A stretch of 64,000 nt of DNA from Paracoccaceae bacterium (GTDB lineage Bacteria; Pseudomonadota; Alphaproteobacteria; Rhodobacterales; Rhodobacteraceae), in assembly GCA_019429405.1 (NCBI GenBank), contig JAHYIZ010000007.1, forward strand, positions 23,021 through 87,020, read 5' to 3'. This document shows positions 18,333 through 26,432 of the stretch, piece after piece. The translations under genes and the position numbers were made by a program. The first letter of the stretch is position 1. Each line of letters opens with the position of its first letter. The notes under the pieces were generated by a model. That model made no database searches, was not told the DNA's origin, and worked only from the letters and a program-made list of their open reading frames with translations.

Positions 18333-19333
18333 TGGGCAAGACCGCGCACGTTCTGGTTACAGGCGGCGCGGGGTTCATAGGCTCGCATGCCTGCAAGGCG
18401 CTGGCGCGGGCCGGGCATGTGCCAGTGGCCTACGATACGCTTGAGGTCGGGCACGCCGACGCGGTGCGCTGGGGGCCGCTGGTGGTGGCAGACGTGCGCG
18501 ACCGCGCGGCCTTGCGCGCGGCACTGGCCGAGCACCAGATCGACGCTGTCATGCATTTCGCCGCCTATGCCTATGTCGGAGAGTCAGTGCGCGACCCGGC
18601 AAGATACTACGGCAACAACGTTTCGGGCATGATCGCGCTGCTTGATGTCTGCCAAAGCGCTGGCGTGGCGCGGCTGGTGTTTTCGTCGAGCTGCGCCACC
18701 TATGGTTTGCCCGACCGGTTGCCGATCTCTGAAGATACGCCGCAACGCCCGATCAACCCTTATGGCCACACCAAGCTGATCTGCGAACAGATGCTGCGCG
18801 ACCATGCGGCGGCCTACGGGCTGCGCTATGCGGCGCTACGCTATTTCAACGCGGCAGGTGCCGACCCAGATGGTGAGCTGGGCGAGCGGCATGAACCGGA
18901 AACGCATCTGATCCCGCTGGCACTGATGGCGGCATCGGGGCAGGCTGGGCCGCTTGGCATCATGGGCACCGATTACGATACCCCCGACGGAACCTGCATC
19001 CGCGATTATGTTCATGTGGCCGACCTTGCCCACGCGCATGTGCTGGCGCTGGGGCATTTGCTGGATGGCGGGGCCGATCTTGCGCTGAACCTTGGCAGCG
19101 GGCAGGGCCATTCGGTGCGCGAGATCGTCGCAGCGGTAGAGCGGGTCTGCGGCCGCAAGGTGCCGGTGCGCGAGATGCCACGCAGGCCGGGCGACCCGCC
19201 GGTGCTGACAGCCGACCCGTCGCGTGCGGCGCAAGTGCTGGGCTTTCGCGCCAAGCATTCGACTCTTGAGCGGATTTTGCACGATGCGGCGCCCTGGTTC
19301 GGGTTGGAGACAGGACATGCGCGACATGCGTGA
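18332..19333 (+). CDS. galE: UDP-glucose 4-epimerase GalE
   Basis: 333-aa SDR enzyme interconverting UDP-glucose and UDP-galactose. It shows the NAD motif 'VTGGAGFIGSH' near 9-19, 'FSSSCATYG', the catalytic Tyr-x3-Lys in 'NPYGHTKL' near 144-148, and 'RYFNAAGAD'. It overlaps the preceding stop by 1 bp and its own 3' end overlaps the glycosyltransferase start by 17 bp, so translation is probably coupled. It would supply nucleotide sugars to the GT2 synthase. Confidence 0.93.
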   Translation: MGKTAHVLVTGGAGFIGSHACKALARAGHVPVAYDTLEVGHADAVRWGPLVVADVRDRAALRAALAEHQIDAVMHFAAYAYVGESVRDPARYYGNNVSGMIALLDVCQSAGVARLVFSSSCATYGLPDRLPISEDTPQRPINPYGHTKLICEQMLRDHAAAYGLRYAALRYFNAAGADPDGELGERHEPETHLIPLALMAASGQAGPLGIMGTDYDTPDGTCIRDYVHVADLAHAHVLALGHLLDGGADLALNLGSGQGHSVREIVAAVERVCGRKVPVREMPRRPGDPPVLTADPSRAAQVLGFRAKHSTLERILHDAAPWFGLETGHARHA

Positions 19334-21146
19334 TGCCGTCGAAAACGCGACCCGCCCGGCGCCCGGCCCGCTGTTGCGCCCGCTGCTGCGCGGCACGATG
19401 CGCTGGCGGTATCTGGCGATGGTCGCGCTTTGGGTGGGCGCCGGGGTGTTTCTCTGGAATTGGTGGTTGCAGCCGGCAAACATCCTCAACCCGCTCGCCT
19501 ATGCGGCGGTCACCGCCCCGCTTGTCTGGGTCTACTGGATGCAGATCTATTTTGTGGTGGTGTTCTTGCGCGCGCGCGTTTCTGCGGCGCCAGATCCGGA
19601 GCCCGGCCAATACCGAGTCGCGATGATCGTGACCAAGACACCGTCTGAGCCGTTCGCGGTTTTGCAGCGCACCTTGCACGCGATGCTGGCACAGGATTAC
19701 CCGCACGATACATGGCTGGCCGACGAAGACCCGAGCGCCGAGACCTTGCTGTGGTGCGCAGCACACGGGGTCAGGGTCTCGTCGCGCAAGGGTGTGATGG
19801 ATTACCACCAGCCCACTTGGCCGCGCCGCACCCGCTGCAAAGAGGGCAACCTTGCCTATTTCTATGACATGTTCGGCTATGACGATTATGACATCGTCAG
19901 CCAGCTTGACGCCGACCATGTGCCGCAGCCGGGCTATCTGCGCGAGATCTTGCGGCCCTTTGCCGACCCCGCAGTGGGTTATGTCAGCGCACCCAGCATC
20001 TGCTCGGCCAACGCCACGCAAAGTTGGGCGGCGCGTACCCGGCTGCATGTCGAGGCGGCGTTTCACGGGGTGTTTCAAACCGGCTACACGGGCGCGCTTG
20101 CGCCGATGTGCATCGGCTCACATTACGCGGTGCGCACGGCAGCGCTAAGCGCTATCGGCGGGCTGGGGCCCGAGCTGGCCGAAGACCATTCCACCTCGAT
20201 GCTGATGAACGCGGGCGGCTGGCGCGGCGTGCACGCCATCGACGCGATTGCCTTTGGCGACGGCCCGGCAACGCTGACTGACATGGTCACGCAGGAATTC
20301 CAGTGGTCGCGCAGCCTGCTGACGCTGCTGTTGTCGCATACTTCGCGCTATGTCGCGCATTTGCCGCCGCGGCTGAAGTTTCTGTTCGTGTTCTGTCAGC
20401 TTTGGTATCCGCTGTTCGCGCTGACCACGGCCCTGATGTATTTCATGCCGATTGGTGCCGTGGTATTTGACATGCGCTTTGCCGATGTCACCTACCCGGC
20501 CTTTATCGGCCACTCACTGCCCGCTGTCGCCGTGCTGACCCTTTTTGCCTTCATGCTGAAATGGGATGGTCTGATGCGCCCAACCGATGCGCGCGTCATA
20601 AGCTGGGAAAAGGCTTTGTTCATGTCGCTGCAGTGGCCGTGGGTGCTCTGGGGCTGCGTGATGGCGGTGTTCGACCGGCTGAGCGGCAAGTTCGTCGATT
20701 TCCGAATTACCCCAAAGGGCGCCAATGTCAGCCGCCGACTGCCCGCGCGGGTGTTGGGTGTTTATGTGGCGCTGGCGTTGGGGTGCATATTGCCCGTGCT
20801 GCTGGTGCCGGGGGTGCACGAAGCGCGCGGCTTCTACTTGTTACTGACTTTCAACGCCATCATATATACTTCGATAGTCGGAGTGATTGTCGTGCACCAT
20901 CGCAAGGAAAGTGGCACGCCATGGCGCCAACAGGCGCGCGACACGATCACCCAGTTCGGGTTGGCTGCCGCGCTTGCGGTATTGGCGGTAAGCGCGCTTG
21001 TGCTGCGCGCGCCCGAAAGCGCTCACGCGCTTGCATTCGGGTTGGAACCGCTGCGCCTGACCCGCGCCGAATATGTGGTGTCAGGTGCTGGCAGCAAGGT
21101 CGGCGGGCCGGAGGTTCGCTTCCGTTTCGATCCGGGTTGGAACTGA
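19317..21146 (+). CDS. membrane-bound family 2 glycosyltransferase, polysaccharide synthase
   Basis: 609-aa processive-type GT2 enzyme. Two membrane segments (about 28-90) precede the GT domain, which has 'VAMIVTKTPSE', the DxD-type 'QLDADHV' near 194-200, and the acceptor 'EDH' motif. Several membrane segments follow (about 345-580). The motif normally written QxxRW reads QEFQW near 325-329, so the usual Arg is Gln. ATG 19317 has GGAGACAGG upstream; 19326 is an alternative. The polymer is unknown; neighbours suggest UDP-xylose or UDP-galactose as donors. Confidence 0.88.
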   Translation: MRDMRDAVENATRPAPGPLLRPLLRGTMRWRYLAMVALWVGAGVFLWNWWLQPANILNPLAYAAVTAPLVWVYWMQIYFVVVFLRARVSAAPDPEPGQYRVAMIVTKTPSEPFAVLQRTLHAMLAQDYPHDTWLADEDPSAETLLWCAAHGVRVSSRKGVMDYHQPTWPRRTRCKEGNLAYFYDMFGYDDYDIVSQLDADHVPQPGYLREILRPFADPAVGYVSAPSICSANATQSWAARTRLHVEAAFHGVFQTGYTGALAPMCIGSHYAVRTAALSAIGGLGPELAEDHSTSMLMNAGGWRGVHAIDAIAFGDGPATLTDMVTQEFQWSRSLLTLLLSHTSRYVAHLPPRLKFLFVFCQLWYPLFALTTALMYFMPIGAVVFDMRFADVTYPAFIGHSLPAVAVLTLFAFMLKWDGLMRPTDARVISWEKALFMSLQWPWVLWGCVMAVFDRLSGKFVDFRITPKGANVSRRLPARVLGVYVALALGCILPVLLVPGVHEARGFYLLLTFNAIIYTSIVGVIVVHHRKESGTPWRQQARDTITQFGLAAALAVLAVSALVLRAPESAHALAFGLEPLRLTRAEYVVSGAGSKVGGPEVRFRFDPGWN

Positions 21147-21182
21147 GCGCCCTTGCGGGGGCATAACAGGGGAGTTTTCGCT

Positions 21183-22094
21183 ATGAAAACCAAATTGAAC
21201 GTTACCAGATCTGCGGGCCTTGGCGCGGGGATTATGGCGCTCGCCCTGTCGGGGATGTTGGTTGCAGCGCCCGCGATTGCGGCGCCGCCGGGGACTGTGC
21301 CGTTCGGGGCCTATGACCCGGAAGGCACGTTTGTCAACGACCCGGTGCCGATCATCGAGCATGTGTTCTTGCCTTGGGAAGACGTGTTCCTGCCCTCGCT
21401 GACCGACGCCGATGCCTACGCGCTTGCGCGCGGTCGCGCGCTCTTGATCACGCTCGAACCCTGGACATGGTCGCGCAGCGAGCGCAACACGCCGGAGTTC
21501 CTGCGCGAGGGCATCCGCAACGGCATCTACGACGTCAACATGCGCACCATTTGCGGCGTCTTCAACACGCTGCAAAGCCCGGTGACGCTACGCTGGGCGC
21601 ATGAGATGGACGATGACAACGGCCAGTTCATCTGGGCCGGGTGGCAGCCTGCGGATTACATCGAAGCCTACCGCCACATGATCGACATTTGCCGCGCCGA
21701 GGCGCCGAACATCACCGTGATGTGGTCGCCGCTTGGCGACGAGGGGATGGAACTGTACTACCCCGGCGATGAGTATGTTGACCTTGTGGGTCTTACCGTG
21801 TTCGGCCTGCAAACCTGGGATCAGGCGAAATATGGCGGCGACCGCGGCTTTACCGACATTCTGACCCCGCGCTACAACCGGGCGGCCAGCTTTGGCAAAC
21901 CGATCGTGGTGGCCGAGCTTGGCTATGTCGGCAAGGCGCCCTACGTCGAGGCTTGGGAAAATTCGGTTCGGGTTGCCTACCCGGAATATCCGAACCTCGT
22001 CGGCGTCGTCTACTTCAACTTCCCCGAGGTCTATGCATGGCCCGAGGGATTTGGGCGGCCTGACTGGCGCGTGGAACGCCGCGTGCTGCCGTGA
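21183..22094 (+). CDS. secreted glycoside hydrolase, GH26-like
   Basis: 303-aa protein with a signal peptide (hydrophobic to about residue 35, ending near AIAAPP) and a GH26-type beta/alpha barrel. The candidate acid/base Glu is in 'RWAHEMDDD' (near 141) and the nucleophile in 'VVAELGY' (near 244). Other family-like segments are 'TLEPWTWS' and 'VMWSPLGDE'. GH26 members cut beta-mannans or mixed-linkage beta-glucans. Coupled to the synthase gene, it may trim or release the polymer. It is the last gene of the operon, followed by two hairpins. Confidence 0.82.
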   Translation: MKTKLNVTRSAGLGAGIMALALSGMLVAAPAIAAPPGTVPFGAYDPEGTFVNDPVPIIEHVFLPWEDVFLPSLTDADAYALARGRALLITLEPWTWSRSERNTPEFLREGIRNGIYDVNMRTICGVFNTLQSPVTLRWAHEMDDDNGQFIWAGWQPADYIEAYRHMIDICRAEAPNITVMWSPLGDEGMELYYPGDEYVDLVGLTVFGLQTWDQAKYGGDRGFTDILTPRYNRAASFGKPIVVAELGYVGKAPYVEAWENSVRVAYPEYPNLVGVVYFNFPEVYAWPEGFGRPDWRVERRVLP

Positions 22095-22105
22095 CGCGGG
22101 AAAAC

Positions 22106-22136
22106 GGGCAGCTGCGCCAGCATTTGGCGCCTGCCC
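22106..22136 (+). terminator. hairpin after the GH26-like gene
   Basis: GGGCAG (22106-22111) pairs with CTGCCC (22131-22136), and after a 2-nt bulge GCGCCA (22114-22119) pairs with TGGCGC (22125-22130). The loop is GCATT. There is no strong T-run, so it may act as an RNA-end stabiliser with the stronger terminator further down. Confidence 0.45.
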
Positions 22137-22223
22137 AACGACAATCTGACGTACCCGCAATGGTATAGGCGAAAACCTGCCACCACCACCAATTGCGGTT
22201 AAGCGGCAAGGATCAAAGGATAA

Positions 22224-22252
22224 TTTGGGGCGCTGCGGCGCCCCAAACTTTT
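22224..22252 (+). terminator. rho-independent terminator of the polysaccharide operon
   Basis: A perfect 10-bp stem TTTGGGGCGC/GCGCCCCAAA (22224-22233 and 22238-22247) with loop TGCG is followed by CTTTTG. It closes the uxs-galE-GT2-GH26 operon. The rest of the 315-bp gap up to 22409 holds a possible TTGACG at 22282-22287 but no convincing -10. Confidence 0.75.
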
Positions 22253-22409
22253 GCCCCGCTTATGCCCGCGTCTTGGCGCAATTGACGGATAAACCTTGCC
22301 GAAGGTAAGGAGTCCGCAATACCGCATCAGGCACACAGCGCCCCAATGGTCACCGAAATGATCATCCAGCGCCCGCGCAGCCGGCGGTCAAAACGAGGGA
22401 CGAGCAGCT

Positions 22410-22703
22410 ATGACCACGCTTTCGCGGGCGGCCAAGGCCACCCAGAATTTCGCTTTGGCCGCCACAATGCTGATGGCCACCACCGGTTTTGCCACGGCGC
22501 TGACCGAAACCACCGCAGCCAAGTCCGTTCGGCCCGCAGGCATTGCCATCAGCTTTGACTGGCGGGCCGGAAAGCCCGGCCAGCGCGCGGGCGCGGTTGT
22601 GCCGGTTTCGGCCAGTGTCAGTTCGGGGCTCAACCTCGGGGGCGGTTCCTATGTCTGTTCGCCCGCCGGGTTCGGCCGCCAGTCGCAATGCTTTTCGCGC
22701 TGA
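22410..22703 (+). CDS. small secreted protein of unknown function
   Basis: 97-aa protein with an N-terminal signal-like region (about 1-30, ending near GFATA). The mature part ends in a glycine-rich segment containing two cysteines ('SYVCSPAGFGRQSQC'). GAGGGA lies upstream of the ATG. Similar cysteine-containing C-termini occur on small secreted proteins of the Rhodobacteraceae as I remember them. It sits between the polysaccharide operon and the convergent epmA, in its own short transcription unit. The function is unknown. Confidence 0.55.
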   Translation: MTTLSRAAKATQNFALAATMLMATTGFATALTETTAAKSVRPAGIAISFDWRAGKPGQRAGAVVPVSASVSSGLNLGGGSYVCSPAGFGRQSQCFSR

Positions 22704-22760
22704 TCGCGTCGGCAAACCGCTAGCGCCAACTGCCCATGCACGGTTGCTGCGTGGGCCGCG

Positions 22761-23825
22761 TCAGGCCACCGGCGCCCACATCACATCATCAATCCGCGGC
22801 GCGCCGGTGACCAGCATCACCAGACGGTCAAATCCCAGCGCGATACCGCTTGCCGCAGGCATCTGTTCCAGAGCGGCAAGAAAATCTTCGTCCAGCGGGT
22901 AGCGTTCGCCGTAGACGCGGGCCTTTTCGTCCATCTCCAGCGCAAAACGGTGGCGCTGTTCGGCGGCATCGGTCAATTCGCCAAAACCGTTCGCAAGCTC
23001 GACCCCGCAGGCATAAAGCTCAAACCGTTCGGCCAGCCGCGCATCATCGGGCGCGCGCCGCGCAAGCGCGGCCTCGGCGGCGGGGTAGCGATCAAGAATG
23101 GTGGCGCGGCCGTGACCGAGGTTCGGCTCGACCTTTTGCACCAGCGCGCGGGAAAGCATGTCCGACCAGGTATCATCCGCCGCCACCCGCAGCCCTGCAG
23201 CCCGCATCGCCGCCGCCATCGCGTCGCGGTCTGGCGTGCCATCAGGGGCGAGGGTTGCCATCAGATCAATCGCCGCATGGCGCGTGAAGGCGTCGGCCAC
23301 GCTTAGCCGTTCGGGTGCAGCGAAGGGGTCGCAGGTGCGGTCGCGGTAGCGCAGCACGGTGCAGCCGGTCGCCTCGGCGGCCAGCCGCAGCACCCCGGCG
23401 CAATCGGCCATCAGCGCCTCATAGGGTGCCCCCGCGCGATACCATTCAAGCATGGTGAACTCGGGGCTATGAAGCGGCCCCCGCTCGCGGTTGCGCCAGA
23501 CATGGGCGAAAGCGGCAATGCGGGTTTCGCCTGCCGCCAGCAGTTTTTTCATCGCAAATTCTGGGCTGGTATGCAGATACATCCGCCGCACCTCGCCATC
23601 GGTGCCGATCGCCTCGGTGGCAAAAGCGTGCAGATGCGCCTCATTACCGGGGCTGAACTGCAGACCGGCGGGGTCAACCTCGGTAAAGCCTTCTGCCCCG
23701 AGCCAATCGCGCAGCGCCGCCTGCACCCGGTTGCGCGCCATCAGCAGCGGCCGCCGGTCGGCATGGCGGGTGGGCGACCACCAGGGCGAGGAGGCGGTGG
23801 GTTCAGCAAAGGGACGTTCGGGCAT
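22761..23825 (-). CDS. epmA: EF-P--(R)-beta-lysine ligase EpmA (GenX/PoxA)
   Basis: 354-aa class-II lysyl-tRNA-synthetase-like enzyme without anticodon-binding domain; it attaches lysine or beta-lysine to elongation factor P. Class II motifs are visible ('EVDPAGLQFSPGNEAHLHAF', 'MYLHTSPEFAMKKLLAAG', 'VWRNRERGPLHSPEFTMLEWY', and C-terminal 'GIALGFDRLVML'). ATG 23825 fits the family length; the frame extends to 23909 without support. It is divergent from efp, its substrate, with only 99 bp between the starts. Confidence 0.93.
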   Translation of the reverse strand: MPERPFAEPTASSPWWSPTRHADRRPLLMARNRVQAALRDWLGAEGFTEVDPAGLQFSPGNEAHLHAFATEAIGTDGEVRRMYLHTSPEFAMKKLLAAGETRIAAFAHVWRNRERGPLHSPEFTMLEWYRAGAPYEALMADCAGVLRLAAEATGCTVLRYRDRTCDPFAAPERLSVADAFTRHAAIDLMATLAPDGTPDRDAMAAAMRAAGLRVAADDTWSDMLSRALVQKVEPNLGHGRATILDRYPAAEAALARRAPDDARLAERFELYACGVELANGFGELTDAAEQRHRFALEMDEKARVYGERYPLDEDFLAALEQMPAASGIALGFDRLVMLVTGAPRIDDVMWAPVA

Positions 23826-23924
23826 GGCGGCTTTCGTCTGGCGATTTTTCGCAACATGCGCTAGGTGCAGTTGCAAAGCCCGCGCTGCATACGATCTGAG
23901 CGCGGCCATCGCAAGGAAACACTC

Positions 23925-24491
23925 GTGAAAGTCATCGCTTCATCGCTTCGCAAAGGCAACGTGGTCGAACTCGACGGCAAGCTTTATGTCGTGCTCACCG
24001 CAGAAAATTTCCACCCCGGCAAGGGTACCCCCACCACCAGCATCGACATGCGCCGCATTGCCGACGGGGTGAAGGTTTCCGAGCGCTGGCGCACCACCGA
24101 AATGGTGGAAAAAGCCACCGTGGACGAGCGCGAATACGATTTTCTCTATGATGACGCCGAAGGGTTCCATTTCATGAACCCCGAAAACTATGAGCAGATA
24201 GCGGTTTCTGCCGATGTCGTGGGCGACGCCAAGGTGTTTCTGACCGAAGGCATCAAAGTGTATCTGAAGACCTTTGAGGGTGTAGCGATTGCCATCGAAC
24301 TGCCGCAAAAGGTGACGGTCGAGATCACCGAGACAGAGCCGGTGGTGAAGGGGCAGACTGCGTCGTCCTCGTACAAGCCCGCAATCTGTTCAAACGGCCT
24401 GCGCGTAATGGTGCCGCCGCATATTGGCGCTGGGACCCGTGTCGTCATTTCAACCGACGATTACGCCTATCAGGAACGCGCCAAGGATTGA
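23925..24491 (+). CDS. efp: translation elongation factor P
   Basis: 188-aa three-domain EF-P that relieves ribosome stalling at proline stretches. It starts with GTG (AAGGAAAC upstream at 23914), which gives the standard N-terminus [15 protein letters not shown]. The modification loop reads 'FHPGKGTP' with Lys33 at the tip, the residue modified by EpmA. The in-frame extension back to 23865 is discarded. The adjacent divergent epmA supports a lysylated EF-P; no epmB is nearby. Confidence 0.95.
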   Translation: MKVIASSLRKGNVVELDGKLYVVLTAENFHPGKGTPTTSIDMRRIADGVKVSERWRTTEMVEKATVDEREYDFLYDDAEGFHFMNPENYEQIAVSADVVGDAKVFLTEGIKVYLKTFEGVAIAIELPQKVTVEITETEPVVKGQTASSSYKPAICSNGLRVMVPPHIGAGTRVVISTDDYAYQERAKD

Positions 24492-24500
24492 TCTTCGCGC

Positions 24501-25343
24501 TTATTGCCCGGCATCAGCCACTTGCAGCGAACTGGCCTGACGCAGAGCGCGCTCAAAGGCTTCGCCTATGGCGGTCAGCCGCAGGTCGTTGTCGAGCAGA
24601 TTGACCTCGGGGGTCGCGCCCTGCCACGGGTAGGGATTTGCCGCGAACCAAGCATGCCGCTCGACAAAAGGCAGGCGTTCCATCATCACGATTGATGCTT
24701 CGGCGAAGGCGGCGTTGCGTGCATGGGTTGCGCGGCCGGGGTTGCCCCAGTCGATATAGGCAAATTCGGTTACCCAGATCGGGCGGCGATATTCGGCGTA
24801 TACGGCCTCAAGCCACGCCTTGAATGCGCCCACGTCACCATCGCGCGAATAGTAGTGCACCGCCATGAAATCGACCCGCAGGCCGCGCGCCTCGGCAAGG
24901 TTCATGAAGCGCCGCTGCCAGCTATTGCGCCCCAAGGTGCCGCCCTGGGTGGTGGCGGGGCTGCCCAGCCGCAGGCCGCGCGCCTCAAGCTTCGGCCAAA
25001 GCGCCGCCGCCTGTTCCGGGCTGAGGCCGGATTGGTGGCTGCCGGGGCCATCGGGTTCGTTGAAGCCCAGAAGCGCGCGCACCCGCAGAGTTGAATCGAT
25101 GCGATCATCGACTTCACTGGCGCCGTGGATCATCGGCACGAACTCGACCGAGCGCGACTGCCCGCCCGCGTGCCAGATCTGGTCAGTTCGCCAGTTGTAA
25201 TACCATCCGAGCGCAGGCGCATCTTCGATCCATTCCAGGATCGTGTAACCGGGGTTTTCCCACGCGCCGATGCCCGCCTTTTGTGCTGCCGCAGCGGTCG
25301 CAATCATGGCGAAGAGTATGCCAAGGGCAAGCTTTCTGATCAT
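24501..25343 (-). CDS. secreted glycoside hydrolase, GH128-like
   Basis: 280-aa protein with a signal peptide (MIRKLALGILF..., cut near residue 20-21) and an Asl1-like/GH128 barrel. The two catalytic glutamates are probably Glu96 in 'GFNEPDGPG' and Glu193 in 'VTEFAYIDWG'. GH128 enzymes act on beta-1,3-glucans. The frame is open to 25625, but ATG 25343 with GAGGGA upstream and the signal peptide fix the start. It converges with efp, 9 bp apart. A role in remodelling the exopolysaccharide is inferred. Confidence 0.83.
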   Translation of the reverse strand: MIRKLALGILFAMIATAAAAQKAGIGAWENPGYTILEWIEDAPALGWYYNWRTDQIWHAGGQSRSVEFVPMIHGASEVDDRIDSTLRVRALLGFNEPDGPGSHQSGLSPEQAAALWPKLEARGLRLGSPATTQGGTLGRNSWQRRFMNLAEARGLRVDFMAVHYYSRDGDVGAFKAWLEAVYAEYRRPIWVTEFAYIDWGNPGRATHARNAAFAEASIVMMERLPFVERHAWFAANPYPWQGATPEVNLLDNDLRLTAIGEAFERALRQASSLQVADAGQ

Positions 25344-25404
25344 GGGTCCCTCGCAGGCCAGCCCGTTATTTACCCGCAGAACATGGAGAAACCGTGTCTT
25401 TGGT

Positions 25405-25422
25405 GGGGCCTTTTTCGGCCCC
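25405..25422 (-). repeat. hairpin in the leader of the GH128-like gene
   Basis: GGGGCC (25405-25410) and GGCCCC (25417-25422) enclose TTTTTC. Read on the minus strand the loop is GAAAAA and no T-run follows. It lies about 60 bp upstream of the GH128-like start in a 306-bp gap that otherwise shows only the tRNA terminator. Confidence 0.35.
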
Positions 25423-25611
25423 GAGCAAACCCTGCCCCCGCCTAACCAGAGCGGCGCGCGCAGGCAAGCGCTGTACATCACATATGGGCGCCCGCGTGCC
25501 GAAGGTGGCAAGATATCGCCGGGCAGGAGCTTTGGTTTGGGCGAAATGCCGCCCGTGCACGGTAGCGCAGGGCTGAGGCCCGGCCCGCACCTGCGTCTGG
25601 CCAGAAAGGCA

Positions 25612-25641
25612 AAGGGCCTGGGCATCGCTGCCCAAGCCCTT
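25612..25641 (-). terminator. terminator of tRNA-Arg
   Basis: On the minus strand a stem of 6 bp, one mismatch and 6 more bp (AAGGGC...GCCCTT outer, TGGGCA/TGCCCA inner) closes a GCGA tetraloop. It is followed by TGCCTTT. It lies 9 bp beyond the CCA end of the tRNA gene. Confidence 0.7.
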
Positions 25642-25649
25642 GTATTTGT

Positions 25650-25726
25650 TGGTGCACCCGGAGCGATTCGAACGCCCGGCCCTCAGATTCGTAGTCTGAT
25701 GCTCTATCCAGCTGAGCTACGGGTGC
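25650..25726 (-). tRNA. tRNA-Arg (anticodon ACG)
   Basis: The 77-nt cloverleaf includes an encoded CCA. The acceptor stem is GCACCCG/CGGGTGC. The D-arm contains AGCTCAGCTGGATAGAGC. The anticodon stem CAGAC/ATCTG-type closes the loop CTACGAA, giving anticodon ACG for CGN codons. The T-arm has GTTCGAATC. ACG is the usual form, later edited to ICG by TadA. Confidence 0.95.
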
Positions 25727-25808
25727 ACACTTGGGGGGCATTTAGACGTGGCGGCGGGGCATTGCAAGGGCAAAATATGAGGCGCGGTTTTACCCCAGCG
25801 CGCTGCGG

Positions 25809-26315
25809 TCATTCGGTGGTTCGCATGCCTGCGAAGGCGGCAGAAAGGATCAGCCCTTGCCGTTCGCGGTTGCCGCCCGAAAGGCCGGTCACGGTATCGT
25901 CGGCGCCCGCCCCATCAATGCCTTGTGCGGCAAGTGCGGCAATGACCGCCGCAGGGGTCTGGCCGGAAAGTTCGGCCAACGTTTCGATACGCGCATTGCC
26001 CATCGCCCCCATGACCAGCCGCAAATCGCCGCCACGGCCTTCTGCCGTGCCGCCCAGCGGAATGAAGCTGAGACCAAGGATCACCGCAAAGACGCCCATG
26101 ATGGCCGCAGCGACCGGCCGTTTGAGATAGCCGGTGAAGGGGCGCCAGTTCAGCGTCAGGTGCGCAAGGCCGCCCACCACCAGCGCCCAACCCGCCCATT
26201 CATGGGCGAATGTGTTCAGTGCCCCGCCAAGGTGAAAGAACATCAGCACCCCGCTGACCGCCATCACCAGAAATGCCCCGATTACCGTTGGGGTCGCCCA
26301 AGATCTTAAGGTCAA
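25809..26315 (-). CDS. DUF4405-like small membrane protein
   Basis: 168-aa protein. The N-terminal half has three hydrophobic segments (about 8-28, 40-56, 66-88) with histidines in 'FFHLGGALNTFAHEWAGWALVV' and 'LAHL' that resemble the cytochrome b561/DUF4405 class and could bind haem. The C-terminal region is a soluble helical domain ('RIETLAELSGQTPAAVIAAL'). The start is TTG at 26315, which gives the family-like beginning MTLRSWATP; no ATG is suitable. Its role is unknown, possibly membrane electron transfer. Confidence 0.72.
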   Translation of the reverse strand: MTLRSWATPTVIGAFLVMAVSGVLMFFHLGGALNTFAHEWAGWALVVGGLAHLTLNWRPFTGYLKRPVAAAIMGVFAVILGLSFIPLGGTAEGRGGDLRLVMGAMGNARIETLAELSGQTPAAVIAALAAQGIDGAGADDTVTGLSGGNRERQGLILSAAFAGMRTTE

Positions 26316-26432
26316 GCCGTCGCCTCGTCCTATGCTGGCGCGGGCTGTGCCGCGCGATTATGTGCATGAAACGCTGCGGCGCGGCAATTCCGCCGCGCGT
26401 TGCGGCAAGGCCGCTATGTGCAGGCAGCAAGG

